DNA of 64,000 bases from JAWKOK01 sp963765875 (GCA_963765875.1 CAVXYK010000026.1:62001-126000), one strand, 5' to 3'; positions 53,799-62,776 are shown, numbered from the stretch's first letter. A program made the numbers and translations. The notes: generated from the sequence alone by a model not told the origin.

Positions 53799-55679
53799 CT
53801 ATTTGCCAACCAGTGGGAAAGCGGCGATGCGCAAATTGGTCGATCCGTACGGAATCAGTTCAACCTCCTCCAACGCCTCGTCGGATGTGTGGGGGCCTGC
53901 ACCGATATCGCCGGCAGAGTTGTCGACCAGGTGCCATTGAGGAAGGCGGCGTGCACGGGCAAACAAACGCACGGACACATGGTCGGGATGGAAAGCGGTC
54001 GGTTTGGAGGAGTCAGTCTCCACTCGGATGCTCGCCCCCGGATCAGCCTCATCCAACAGCAGTCCATAATTCCAGGGCGTCGTGGGATAGACCTCCCAAT
54101 CGGCGTGGGGCAGTTCACCGGCGATCTGCTGCCACTGCTCGCCCATGCGCAGGCCGAAGAGCAGCGGCCCCCGGAAGATGGAGACAAGACCCTTGTGCCC
54201 TCGTTCGATACGGACATTCATCGGCAGTTCGAGCGTGATCGTATCGCCGTCCTGCCATTCGCGGTCGATGCGATGGAATGTCGCTGCGTCCGGGCCGGGC
54301 AAAGTTTCGCCGTTGAGCACCACCGACGCGCCATGCGCCCATCCAGGAATCCGCAACAAAAGCGGGAAGGAGGCAGGATCAGATAGACCAATCGAAATCT
54401 CGACGGCGGAGTCGAACGGATAGCGGGTCTTCACGCTGAGTCGGACCGTGACGCCGTCTTTGATGATGACAGAGGCCAGGCAAGGAGCGTAGGCGATGAG
54501 AGCCAGCCCGTCATCGGTAGCCATGACCAGGTTCTTGGCCAGCTTAGGCCAGGCCTGATGCATGTTGGCGGTGCAACAACCGAAGTGGGGCTCCAGTCCG
54601 TAAATATTCGAGTCGTCGGTGTTGTCGGTCCAGTTGCGCCGAGCTACGTTGGCCGCCACCTGATTGATCTGTTGATCATATTGGTGGGCCCACATGTCGG
54701 GTTTGAAGGTGGCGGGCAGTGCGTTATAGGCCACCTGTTCGAGCATATCTCCGTAGACCGGATCGCCGGTGATGCGGATCATCTCCTCCAGCGAGAACAT
54801 ATACTCGGCAACGGCACAAAGCTCGGTGCCGGAGGTGGGGCAGGTACCGTTGAGATGTTCGTCGCCGCTCCAGATGCCGCTGGGTTGGCCGTGGTGGTGC
54901 ATCAGATTCTCGATGCCCTGCCGCGCGGCCGCCAGGTCTGAATGCTGCCCATTCTGGACAAAGTTGACCACCGGCGTCTTGATGCCCATGGTGTTGTTGA
55001 CCACATGGGTCGCCATGTTCATGCGGTGGTCGCCAATCAGCAGCTCGCCGATCTGGTAGTCGCCTTGCAGCGTCGCCCAGTCCAGGGTTGCTGCCTCAAT
55101 CCGCTTCCCCAGGTCGATCAAAAAATCATCGCCTGTACGGTTGTAGAGCCAATGGATGGCCAGTAGATTGTCCGCTGCCCGCGCTTCCCCCCAGTCGCGC
55201 AATGTGCGGCCTGGAAGCATCCGTTGCTGGAATCGAAAATAGCCGGTCATCAGATCGAGCACCCGATTGTCCTCAGTGGCCTCGAAATAGCTCATCAAGA
55301 CCTTGAGCATGACCATGCGCGGCCACCAGTCATTGTTGTCGGGACCGAACTGACCACTTGGCTGGACGCTGTTGAGCGCCCAATCCACATACTTCTGCCC
55401 CTTGACGATCAGCCGCGGGTCATCCAGGATGTAGCCCAGCGGCACGAGTCCGTCACAATAATAGGGTGCCCGTTCCCAGTCGTCGCCGTCGCCGCCCAGC
55501 CAACCGCAGTTGAGGCCGACATCGGGCCAGAATTCGTCAAGATGGCCGGTGAGGCCGTTGGCCTGGACGTTCAGTTGGTCATGAAGCCAGCCGGCGGGGC
55601 GAATGGCTCCGACCGGCAGCGCGCGAAAAGCCGCTGGTTGCAGCGGCGTTCTGTTCTGGGGCAGAGGTTTACAGTACAT
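53799..55679 (-). CDS. GH127-like glycoside hydrolase (DUF1680, beta-L-arabinofuranosidase family)
   Basis: Protein of 626 residues with the six-hairpin barrel followed by a beta-sandwich. LNGTCPTSGTELCAVAEYMF carries the conserved Glu, and EPHFGCCTANMHQAWPKLA the two Cys, one of which is the nucleophile in GH127 with a zinc site. FRGPLLFGLRM is a further family block. No signal peptide is seen, so the enzyme is probably cytosolic and acts on imported oligosaccharides. AGGGAC precedes the ATG. It is co-directional with the URO-D-like gene and divergent from the UxuA-like operon. DUF1680 also includes GH137/GH146-type activities, so arabinofuranosidase is not certain. Confidence 0.88.
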   Translation of the reverse strand: MYCKPLPQNRTPLQPAAFRALPVGAIRPAGWLHDQLNVQANGLTGHLDEFWPDVGLNCGWLGGDGDDWERAPYYCDGLVPLGYILDDPRLIVKGQKYVDWALNSVQPSGQFGPDNNDWWPRMVMLKVLMSYFEATEDNRVLDLMTGYFRFQQRMLPGRTLRDWGEARAADNLLAIHWLYNRTGDDFLIDLGKRIEAATLDWATLQGDYQIGELLIGDHRMNMATHVVNNTMGIKTPVVNFVQNGQHSDLAAARQGIENLMHHHGQPSGIWSGDEHLNGTCPTSGTELCAVAEYMFSLEEMIRITGDPVYGDMLEQVAYNALPATFKPDMWAHQYDQQINQVAANVARRNWTDNTDDSNIYGLEPHFGCCTANMHQAWPKLAKNLVMATDDGLALIAYAPCLASVIIKDGVTVRLSVKTRYPFDSAVEISIGLSDPASFPLLLRIPGWAHGASVVLNGETLPGPDAATFHRIDREWQDGDTITLELPMNVRIERGHKGLVSIFRGPLLFGLRMGEQWQQIAGELPHADWEVYPTTPWNYGLLLDEADPGASIRVETDSSKPTAFHPDHVSVRLFARARRLPQWHLVDNSAGDIGAGPHTSDEALEEVELIPYGSTNLRIAAFPLVGK

Positions 55680-55813
55680 GGGAATTGTCCCTACTGGGTG
55701 CGATACCGGAGTTCAACGTTCGCTGAGTATCAGATTTCGTTTGTCAGTCGATGTATCCCGAGCTGCGGACACGGATCCACGTGCCCCGAATCTGAGATAC
55801 ACTCTTGACAGTA

Positions 55814-55854
55814 TACACAATTGATAACGAGCGAAACAATGACCTGATTGTGTA
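55814..55854. promoter_or_regulatory. Inverted TACACAAT / ATTGTGTA pair in the divergent control region
   Basis: TACACAAT (55814-55821) and ATTGTGTA (55847-55854) face each other across 25 bases in the 380-base region between the divergent GH127-like and UxuA-like genes. A TTGACA occurs at 55805. This could be a paired operator for a GntR- or LacI-type regulator. The rest of the region to 56060 shows nothing else. Confidence 0.4.
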
Positions 55855-56060
55855 CAGCACATGAGCTTCAGCCAACTCCTCGGGCGTGTCAATGACAGAA
55901 TGACCGTTGGCCCTTATCGGCCACTCTGCGGTAATCTAATAGCGGACAGTCTCTCGTCACCACATTCACGAGAGAACAGAGCAGGATCCCAGAACAATCC
56001 AACTCATATGTTTGGGTCCGGAGTTCACCCACAAGATACGATAACGGAGGGCAAGACAGT

Positions 56061-57119
56061 ATGAGCACCGCCTCAGAGCAGATCCCAATGCGCGCCGTAC
56101 CCGGCTACTATTCGAGCGCGCCAGGCATCCAGATCGCCATCCAGACCGGCGCAGATGCGACGGATGAAGACCTGCAATTCTTCCAGCAGCTCGGCGTCGA
56201 GTGGGCCATGGTTGGCATCCGCAATCCCGAGCAGCATTCCCTCGAATTCTACAAGTGGCTGGTCAAGCGCTTTGGTGATCGCGGCATCAAGATCTACCGC
56301 ATCACCAACACCGGCGTGCACAATGTGCCGGAGATTACGCTTAACTTGCCCGGCCGCGATGAAAAAGTGGAGGAGTTCAAGCAGTTCATCCGCAACATCG
56401 GCGAGGCCGGCGTCTACTACAACACCTACGCGCACATGGCCAACGGCATCTGGAATTCGGGTCGAGCCGTAGGGCGTGGCGGCATGGACGCACGCACACT
56501 GGACATCAAAGATGCCAAGGGGCACTGGGCCGGAGAGATCTACGAGGGCGAGTTGACTCACGGGCGCGTCTACAGCGAGGAAGAACTGTGGGACAACTAC
56601 GCCTACATGATCCGTCAGGTGGCGCCGGTGGCCGAAGAGGCAGGCGTGCGTATCGGCATCCACCCCGATGATCCACCGGTCTATGCGCTCGGCGGCATCC
56701 CGCGCTGTATGTTCGGCAATTTCGAAGGCTACAAAAAGGCCATGGAGATTGCGGACAGTCCCAACATCGGCGTCTGTCTCTGCGTAGGCTGTTGGCTGGA
56801 AGGCGGCGAAATCGGCATGGGCAACAGCGTGACCGATGCCATCAAATATTTCGCTGCCAAAGATCAGCTCTTCAAGGTACATTTTCGCAACGTCTCCGAT
56901 CCCATGCCTGAGCCGTGGGTAGAGACCCTCATCGACGATGGCTATCAGGACATGTACGATGTGATGAAGGCGCTGCGCGAGGTGAAGTTCGACGGCTGCA
57001 TCATCCCCGATCACATCCCCAACATGTTGGGCGGACACCGGGTCGGCGTCGCCTACTCCATCGCCTACATGCGTGCATTGGTCCAGGCTGTGAACAACGA
57101 GGCCGGCGGACCGGGGTAG
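56061..57119 (+). CDS. Mannonate dehydratase-like (UxuA family) TIM-barrel protein
   Basis: Protein of 352 residues resembling UxuA, which dehydrates D-mannonate to 2-keto-3-deoxygluconate in glucuronate breakdown. GIHPDDPP (metal His and Asp), GVCLCVGCWLEGG (the Cys strand), KVHFRNVSDP (His and Arg) and IIPDHIPNMLGG (Asp, His) are the conserved metal and substrate sites. GGAGG precedes the ATG by ten bases. It begins a plus-strand cluster with an RraA-like gene and a DUF362 gene, which supports a role in hexuronate catabolism, although UxuA paralogues with other substrates exist. Confidence 0.85.
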   Translation: MSTASEQIPMRAVPGYYSSAPGIQIAIQTGADATDEDLQFFQQLGVEWAMVGIRNPEQHSLEFYKWLVKRFGDRGIKIYRITNTGVHNVPEITLNLPGRDEKVEEFKQFIRNIGEAGVYYNTYAHMANGIWNSGRAVGRGGMDARTLDIKDAKGHWAGEIYEGELTHGRVYSEEELWDNYAYMIRQVAPVAEEAGVRIGIHPDDPPVYALGGIPRCMFGNFEGYKKAMEIADSPNIGVCLCVGCWLEGGEIGMGNSVTDAIKYFAAKDQLFKVHFRNVSDPMPEPWVETLIDDGYQDMYDVMKALREVKFDGCIIPDHIPNMLGGHRVGVAYSIAYMRALVQAVNNEAGGPG

Positions 57120-57138
57120 TTTGGGTAACTGTATGTAT

Positions 57139-57243
57139 TTTCACCACGGAGACACGGAGATTGCACGGAGGAACACGGAGGAGGAACAGAAAGAGTACTT
57201 TTTCCTCCGTGTTCCTCCGTGCTGCCTCTGTGTCTCCGTGGTG
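57139..57243. repeat. Long hairpin of the 'CACCACGGAGACACGGAG' repeat family
   Basis: About 105 bases folding on itself: CACCACGGAGACACGGAG pairs with the right arm ending CTCTGTGTCTCCGTGGTG, and the inner arms GCACGGAGGAACACGGAGGA pair with TCCTCCGTGTTCCTCCGTGC. Partial copies are at 20626 and 37745. It lies between the UxuA-like and RraA-like genes. Confidence 0.85.
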
Positions 57244-57289
57244 AATAAGCAATGCAAAAGCAAAACCGATTCCTAGAGGAGCGCTTTAC

Positions 57290-58171
57290 GTGAAGTACAA
57301 CGATCGTGACGACATCATCCAGCTAACACCGCTATGGAAAGGAGAGCGTTTTGATGATGGGCGTCCGCGTGTGCCGGACGACATTCTCAAACGCATGGAC
57401 CGCGTGATCACGGAAGAGGCCTGGGCCGTACTCTGGCGCGAGGGCTATCACTTTCAATTTGCCGGCGGCTGGACACGTCTGCACCCCCATCGACGCCTGG
57501 TGGGCCGCGCGGTGACCGGCGTCTTCATCCCCCACCGGCCCGACCTCCACGATACGCTGATGGATCTCGGTCAAAACGAGGAAGGCCGCATCGGGGCCAT
57601 GAACTCCTGGGTCATCGAGACTCTGCGCGAGGATGATGTAGTCGTCATCGATCTCTTCGACAAGGTCTATGAGGGGACCTACTCCGGGGCCAATCTCTCC
57701 ACGGCCATTGCCTCGCGCACCAAGCGCGGCCAGGTCATCTACGGCGGCATTCGCGATGCCGAGCAGATCATTGAAATCGAGGACTTCGCAACATTCTGCC
57801 GCGGCATGGATCCAACGCCCATCCGCAATGTCACGCTCTCCGGCTTCAACATTCCTTGTCGCATCGGCGACGCCACCTGCATGCCGGGCGACGTGGTACT
57901 GGGCACGATGACGGGCGTGATCTTCATTCCGCCGCATCTGGCCGAAGCCGTGGTCGAGCACGCTGAGCGCACCCACATGCGCGAGCGTTTCAGCCATCAA
58001 CGCCTGCGCGAGAACATCTACAACTCCAGCCAGATGGACACCAAGTGGACCGAAGCCATCGAGGCCGACTTCGAAGAGTGGCGCAAGACCCACGGTCTGG
58101 ACGATGGGATCGACTGGGACAAGCCCGAGCAAGGCGGGGCAAGCGAGGATGAGGAGACGTTGTTGGGCTAG
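57290..58171 (+). CDS. RraA-family protein (possible HMG/CHA-type aldolase or sugar-acid lyase)
   Basis: Protein of 293 residues. The RraA core spans about 45-225: VVVIDLFDKVYEGTYSGANL, VIYGGIRDAEQI (Arg-Asp metal/substrate pair) and MPGDVVLGTMTGVIFIPPHL (the G-D-x-V-x-G-x-x-x-G-V-x-x-I-P block). Bona fide RraA inhibits RNase E and is about 160 residues; longer members are often class II oxaloacetate or hydroxymethylglutarate aldolases. An additional N-terminal segment and a 60-residue acidic tail are present. The GTG start has AGAGGAG eight bases upstream. The context suggests retro-aldol cleavage of a keto-deoxy sugar acid. Confidence 0.85.
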   Translation: MKYNDRDDIIQLTPLWKGERFDDGRPRVPDDILKRMDRVITEEAWAVLWREGYHFQFAGGWTRLHPHRRLVGRAVTGVFIPHRPDLHDTLMDLGQNEEGRIGAMNSWVIETLREDDVVVIDLFDKVYEGTYSGANLSTAIASRTKRGQVIYGGIRDAEQIIEIEDFATFCRGMDPTPIRNVTLSGFNIPCRIGDATCMPGDVVLGTMTGVIFIPPHLAEAVVEHAERTHMRERFSHQRLRENIYNSSQMDTKWTEAIEADFEEWRKTHGLDDGIDWDKPEQGGASEDEETLLG

Positions 58172-58178
58172 AATTCTT

Positions 58179-58330
58179 TTGCCACAGATTCACACAGATG
58201 GAAGAAAGATGAGACACAGATTAGATTTGATAGCATAGGTACGGCTCAAATTCATCTGTGAATATCATTTATCTATCTGTGGCTATCTGTGCCAGATTTT
58301 TTGCCGCAGAGTCATTTGTGGCTGATTTTT
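58179..58330. repeat. Dispersed 'CACAGAT/ATCTGTG' inverted intergenic repeat, copy 4
   Basis: 'gccacagattcacacagatg' on the left and 'ctatctgtggctatctgtgc' on the right form an imperfect hairpin of about 150 bases. Same family as 2437 and 30443. It fills the gap between the RraA-like and DUF362 genes. Confidence 0.75.
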
Positions 58331-58393
58331 GCGGGGAAACGACAAGTTCATCCAGGTTGAAGTCACTATCGATATTTAGCGAGGTATCATTCC

Positions 58394-59647
58394 ATGACCA
58401 CAGCCAAATCCGGCCATCAAGTTCGTGCCGTACAGTGCGACCATCGTAGCGATGATGAGGTCGTTTACGAGGCCCTGAAGCGATCGACTGCGCCACTGAC
58501 AAGCACCTGGGAGAGGCTCAGCAAGGCCAAGACCATTGCCATCAAGTTCAACCAGGATTTCCGTACAGACCAAATGCCCCTCTTCCAAGGCATGCGTCAA
58601 CAGCTGGTGAGCGACACGGTGGCCCGTGCCGTCATCCGTCTGCTGCGCGAGCAGACCGACGCAGAGCTCTTCTTCACAGATGTATCGGTCTATCACCGGG
58701 AGGACCACACTGAGCCGGTCGATACCACCCAATTGGCCCCGCTCATGGGCGAACTGGATGTCCGCTACGATAACGCCAATATGCCGCCCTTTAGCGTCCA
58801 GCAGGTTCCAGGCGGCGGGCAGATGTTCCGCCAGTATGTGATGCCGGATAGCATCATGCAGGCGGATGAGTTGGTGAATGTGCAGCGCATGAAAAACCAT
58901 GCCTTCATGGGCATCACCCTGACGCTCAAGAATCTCTTCGGCCTGGTCCCCATGCGCGAGCCTGATGGCCGCGCCCGTCAGTACTACCATCACCTGGTGC
59001 GCATGCCCTACATGTTGGCCGACCTCGGGCGACTCTTCGATCCTGTGCTCAACATCATCGATGGCCTTATCGCTCAGGCCGGCGGCGAGTGGAGCGCAAC
59101 CGGTCAGGAAACCCCGCGCATCACCGACATGTTGATAGCAGGTGACAACCCAGTCTGCACTGACGCAGTCGGAGCCTATCTCATGGGCTTTGACCCCACA
59201 GGGGACTGGCTCAGCGATCCCTTTCACCGCGACCGCAACTCGCTGCTGGTCGCGGCCGAGGGCGGCTACGGCACCGTTGATCTCGACGCCATCGACTGGA
59301 CTTCAGAGGTGGAACGGCAGCCCGAAGGCACGTTCTTCGCGGCCATGACCGACACGATGGAGCGAGTGATCTCCTGGCGACGTACCACCTGTGAGCAGGC
59401 GCTCTACTACCGCGACAACATGAGTAGCATCGTGGACAAATACGCCGGGGAATACATTCTACTACAACAGAATGAGGTTAAGTGGCACAGCACAAGCAGC
59501 TACTTCAAAGGCAGCCGGCGCGATCTCGCAGGTGATAGACCCGAACAGGCAATGTATCTGAAGTATGTGGATCTGGACGAGGCTGAGGGCGAGTACTACG
59601 AGGTCTACGAACGGACGTTGGCGGATATGACGGAGCGTGGGCATTAG
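58394..59647 (+). CDS. DUF362 domain-containing protein
   Basis: Protein of 417 residues. KTIAIKFNQDFRTDQ and ELVNVQRMKNHAFMGITLTLKN-type blocks (about residues 157-182) with the strongly conserved K-x-H-x(8)-K-N motif identify DUF362. ITDMLIAGDNPVCTDAVGAYLMG is the second conserved block. Many family members carry 4Fe-4S ferredoxin motifs; none is seen here. The family's function is unsettled. It follows the UxuA- and RraA-like genes on the same strand, separated by a repeat, and could belong to the same pathway. Confidence 0.85.
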   Translation: MTTAKSGHQVRAVQCDHRSDDEVVYEALKRSTAPLTSTWERLSKAKTIAIKFNQDFRTDQMPLFQGMRQQLVSDTVARAVIRLLREQTDAELFFTDVSVYHREDHTEPVDTTQLAPLMGELDVRYDNANMPPFSVQQVPGGGQMFRQYVMPDSIMQADELVNVQRMKNHAFMGITLTLKNLFGLVPMREPDGRARQYYHHLVRMPYMLADLGRLFDPVLNIIDGLIAQAGGEWSATGQETPRITDMLIAGDNPVCTDAVGAYLMGFDPTGDWLSDPFHRDRNSLLVAAEGGYGTVDLDAIDWTSEVERQPEGTFFAAMTDTMERVISWRRTTCEQALYYRDNMSSIVDKYAGEYILLQQNEVKWHSTSSYFKGSRRDLAGDRPEQAMYLKYVDLDEAEGEYYEVYERTLADMTERGH

Positions 59648-59696
59648 GAACTTGTCGGCTCAGCAACAATCCAGGTTTGAAAAAAACACTTGACCG

Positions 59697-59972
59697 TCAG
59701 AGCGGGACATCCCGCTCTGGCGCATGGTCACGTTCAACATAAAAAATACTTGGTTCGATAGCTAACGCCGTCAGATCGTGTGCTTTACGAAACTCATCAT
59801 ACGCCTGCCCGAAAGAAATCGGCCGATTGACCAGATGTCCATACTCCGCCGCTGATAACAGAACTGCAACGGCACGGCCGTCGCACGTCAACAGTACAGG
59901 ACCTTCCGATTCGACCAAGCAAACAATGCCGACAAACGCATCACATACTTCTGCAACTGAGTACTGTTTCAT
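59697..59972 (-). CDS. Phd/YefM-type antitoxin, orphan
   Basis: Protein of 91 residues. The N-terminal DNA-binding part (MKQYSVAEVCDAFVGIVCLV) and GPVLLTCDGRAVAVLLSAAEYGHL match the Phd/YefM pattern, in which a strand-turn 'T-x-x-G-x-x-x-A-V-L' is followed by the helix. The C-terminal part would normally bind a RelE/YoeB or Doc toxin, but no toxin gene lies on either side. A short hairpin overlaps its last codons. It is next to a restriction-modification cassette and may be a remnant of a defence island. Confidence 0.72.
   Translation of the reverse strand: MKQYSVAEVCDAFVGIVCLVESEGPVLLTCDGRAVAVLLSAAEYGHLVNRPISFGQAYDEFRKAHDLTALAIEPSIFYVERDHAPERDVPL
59698..59719 (-). terminator. Hairpin at the end of the antitoxin gene
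   Basis: Perfect 10-bp stem (CAGAGCGGGA) with a two-base loop spanning the last codons. On the minus strand a TTTTTTT run follows only about 15 bases later, so it is at best an imperfect terminator. Confidence 0.4.
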
Positions 59973-60103
59973 CAGATTCACCGTCCTCAATTCATCGAAA
60001 TGACAGCCTAAACGGCTTTCCGCTGTACCAGCAATCGTCTTTCAATGAAATAATTGTGAAATGGGGATCTATAGGTCGAATGACCCTCTAACTGAACGGC
60101 CCA

Positions 60104-61006
60104 TCAGATCGCTAGATCAAATGGAAGATCGGCAATATCTCTGAGACGGCGACCCTGAATCATCGTCTCCAAGACTTCCTGCTGATCTTCGCTACCCACT
60201 ACGTTGACAGCTTCTCTCAATTCCGTAAGTGCAAAATGGTACACACAATCCAGATCACCGGTGCCCAAAGCAATGGATGCCAATCGCGTCGGCAAAGGCT
60301 CCGCCGTGACTACTACTATGTGCGGCAGGTGCCCTTTTCGATTCCGGATTAGGTTAAGAGCTTCCGTACGAGTGTTCTGTGTTCGATCACTGCGCATCGT
60401 CCATTTACATGAAATGCTCGCATGCAACAGGCTGTAGATATTGGACTCATGATTTTCGGCGCGTAGTGGCGTGTGCGTCGCTATCTTGCTGCCCGTATCA
60501 ATGATTTGTCGGTCTAAATTGATTTCACTATCCGATACAGGTTGACGACTTACCACAATATCTGGGCCTACGATATAGTCTCCGTCTGAGCCTAATGCGG
60601 CTTTCAACTGTGAGTATTCGTTGAGGAACGCCGTAAGCTCAGCCAGATGCCGATATTGTTCAAAGTGATCGATACTGGTCTTGTTGGTCCGATAGTTCCA
60701 ATTCCCGGGCCGCAAATGTGACAGCGCCCCAAACGCCTTCTCTATGAATTTGCACGTAGCGATCTCGAATCGACTTCCGGCGGTCTGGGCCTGTAGACTG
60801 CTGGGACTGCGTGCCTGATCGTATCCGATGTATTCAGCCAGTTGTCTTGAAATCGCAACACATGATCGACTACTACCATCGGCGAATGATGGATATTCGA
60901 GAATTTGACCAGTCTGTATCTGCCTTTTTGTTGGTTGTTTGGTAGTAATGATATCCGTGCAGATTTCTTGAATGTACGCATCTCTCAGATTATTGATTGT
61001 TTGCAT
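60104..61006 (-). CDS. NgoMIV-family type II restriction endonuclease
   Basis: Protein of 300 residues, close to the size of NgoMIV (286), which cuts G^CCGGC as a tetramer. SDGDYIVGPDIVVSRQPV provides the catalytic Asp, and HASISCKWTMRSDRTQNTRT the S-C-K active-site strand and the R-S-D-R-x-x-x-x-R DNA-recognition stretch. RKGHLPHIVVVTAEPLPTR and GTGDLDCVYHFAL are diagnostic blocks of the family. The start at MQTINNLRDAY fits the distance from the vsr stop (61011). The specificity GCCGGC is inferred by family. Confidence 0.92.
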   Translation of the reverse strand: MQTINNLRDAYIQEICTDIITTKQPTKRQIQTGQILEYPSFADGSSRSCVAISRQLAEYIGYDQARSPSSLQAQTAGSRFEIATCKFIEKAFGALSHLRPGNWNYRTNKTSIDHFEQYRHLAELTAFLNEYSQLKAALGSDGDYIVGPDIVVSRQPVSDSEINLDRQIIDTGSKIATHTPLRAENHESNIYSLLHASISCKWTMRSDRTQNTRTEALNLIRNRKGHLPHIVVVTAEPLPTRLASIALGTGDLDCVYHFALTELREAVNVVGSEDQQEVLETMIQGRRLRDIADLPFDLAI

Positions 61007-61010
61007 TCTT

Positions 61011-61427
61011 TCACCGGGCTGTACACGTGAGGAAGTTCGACAAATTATTGGACAGTGCTTCTGAATCCTTCGTTTCGCATTCCCAGACAATGTGAACGTG
61101 CCAGCCATGGCGCTTCAACAAATGAACCACTTCTCTGTCCCGTTGCAGGTTTCGATCCAGTTTTGCATTCCAGAAATTTTGATTCGTGCTGGGACGTTTC
61201 CCGCGTGGACAACTATGTCCGTGCCAGAAACAGCCATGCACGAAGATGACGGACTGGTGCTTCGGCAATACTATGTCCGGATTGCCGGGCAGATCATGAC
61301 GATGGAGCCTGAAGCGATATCCCATTCGGTGTAACGCTCTGCGTACAACTAACTCTGGAGCGGTGTTCTTCTGCTTCACCCTCGCCATGTTACGGCTACG
61401 TTGGTGTTTTGATACCTTGTCTGCCAC
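61011..61427 (-). CDS. vsr: Very short patch repair endonuclease
   Basis: Protein of 138 residues that nicks T:G mismatches produced by deamination of 5-methylcytosine. SRNMARVKQKNTAPELVVRR, then YRFRLHRHDLPGNPDIVLPK (catalytic Asp in P-D-I-V-L) and IFVHGCFWHGHSCPRGKRPS (zinc and catalytic His) are all canonical. The start lies inside the end of the methyltransferase gene (32-base overlap), and its stop is four bases before the restriction gene start, so the three are one operon. Its presence indicates that the partner makes 5mC. Confidence 0.94.
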   Translation of the reverse strand: MADKVSKHQRSRNMARVKQKNTAPELVVRRALHRMGYRFRLHRHDLPGNPDIVLPKHQSVIFVHGCFWHGHSCPRGKRPSTNQNFWNAKLDRNLQRDREVVHLLKRHGWHVHIVWECETKDSEALSNNLSNFLTCTAR

Positions 61428-62535
61428 TTTCTATCTGCTTCTCTTCCAGGATACTACCCACACAGGACGCAACGGCATAACCCAGAAGTGGCGGGACTGC
61501 ATTGCCAATTTGGCGGGCAATTTCGATTTTACTTCCTTTGAATTGGAAGTCATCTGGAAACGATTGAAAGCGAGCTGCCTCTCGATGTGTAATTGGACGG
61601 TGCTGTTCCGGATGGAGATAACGCCCTTTTTCTGGCTTAAAAAACTCGGTCCGGATAGTGAAAGATGGGCGATCCCACCATAGTCGTCCAAACAGATCGG
61701 TTCCTCCGGATTTCTTACGTATCCAACAAGCAGGCGTTAGATCTGGAGCGACACGTTGAAGGTCAAATCGATTCATGCCTTCTTCTGGAATTGCGCGATA
61801 CCGCTTTTTGCTTAGCTCTGTCGGATTTCGACCGAAGTGGAGGTCAAGAGGCCCAGGCAGATCTCGGATTTCTCTGCCCTCTGGTATTGACAAATCGCCA
61901 ATCGCTTCTCTAGCAGTCATGAAAGGCTTAGGCTCTTCAACGTATTCAATGAAATTGATCGCCTTCCTTGATCTTGGGTCGTAATGTGTCTTTTTCGGAG
62001 GGAAATGGAATGCCGGATCGAACCCTTTCACACCGATGACAAATGCACGATATCGAAGTTGAGGAACACCGTAGTTCGCTGCTAGAAGTAGAGCTGATGT
62101 TGTCACGAAACCAAGATCAGCGGCAGCTTGCTCTATCGTGTGATGCTCCGGCGAGTTGAGCAATTGGCGAACATTTTCCATGACGAAAACTGTCGCCCTT
62201 GAACGCTTCACGACTTCAAGATATGGTATCCAAAGATGCTTGCGAGGATCGCCATCTCGATTTTTGTTCAGCAGGCTGAATCCTTGGCATGGGGGGCCAC
62301 CGATCACTATATCGGCTTCAGGAATTAGAATTTCGGGGTCGTCAAGCAATTCAACAAGATCGCCGTATTCACAATGTTGTCCGAAGTTAGCATTGTACGT
62401 CTCTGTAGCAGAGAAGTTGAAATCATTGGCCCACACGGGACTCAACCTCTCTCCGAAATATCGGCTGAATCCCAGCGTGAACCCACCAGCACCGGAAAAA
62501 AGGTCGATAATCCGCAATTTGTTTTCGTTTACCAT
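61396..62535 (-). CDS. DNA (cytosine-5-)-methyltransferase of the NgoMIV-like system
   Basis: C5-methyltransferase of 379 residues that protects host sites. Motif I is IIDLFSGAGGFTLGF, motif IV GGPPCQGFS (catalytic Cys), motif VI FVMENVRQLL, motif VIII QLRYRAF, and motifs IX-X RFQSFPDDFQF and QIGNAVPPLLGYAVA. The target-recognition region lies about 205-310. The ATG at 62535 with GGAG upstream was chosen over an ATG 36 bases earlier. The cassette order is methyltransferase, Vsr, restriction enzyme. Base composition is visibly more AT-rich than the flanks, suggesting transfer. Confidence 0.94.
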   Translation of the reverse strand: MVNENKLRIIDLFSGAGGFTLGFSRYFGERLSPVWANDFNFSATETYNANFGQHCEYGDLVELLDDPEILIPEADIVIGGPPCQGFSLLNKNRDGDPRKHLWIPYLEVVKRSRATVFVMENVRQLLNSPEHHTIEQAAADLGFVTTSALLLAANYGVPQLRYRAFVIGVKGFDPAFHFPPKKTHYDPRSRKAINFIEYVEEPKPFMTAREAIGDLSIPEGREIRDLPGPLDLHFGRNPTELSKKRYRAIPEEGMNRFDLQRVAPDLTPACWIRKKSGGTDLFGRLWWDRPSFTIRTEFFKPEKGRYLHPEQHRPITHREAARFQSFPDDFQFKGSKIEIARQIGNAVPPLLGYAVASCVGSILEEKQIESGRQGIKTPT

Positions 62536-62776
62536 GAATGACTCCAGCGAAGAATAGGGGACGTTTCTCACAACCGATTATGCAACATTCTGACCATCTT
62601 GAAGCGTATCCTGCGTTGGCTAACTCTTGATAGTCAACAGAACAACTCCTCTGTAAGAATCAACTACTGTCGAGGTTCAGGATAGCACATATGGTCTAAT
62701 CACGGCAAACACTATGCTGATTTCCCAGCGCCTCTTTGAAAAACGACGGATTATCGGTCATAGGTTGCCAATCGAA

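Noticed and set aside
56073..57038. Minus-strand ORF of 321 codons
   Set aside because: Antisense to the UxuA-like gene, which has conserved metal motifs; nothing recognisable on this strand.
57332..58132. Minus-strand ORF of 266 codons
   Set aside because: Antisense to the RraA-like gene; a shadow.
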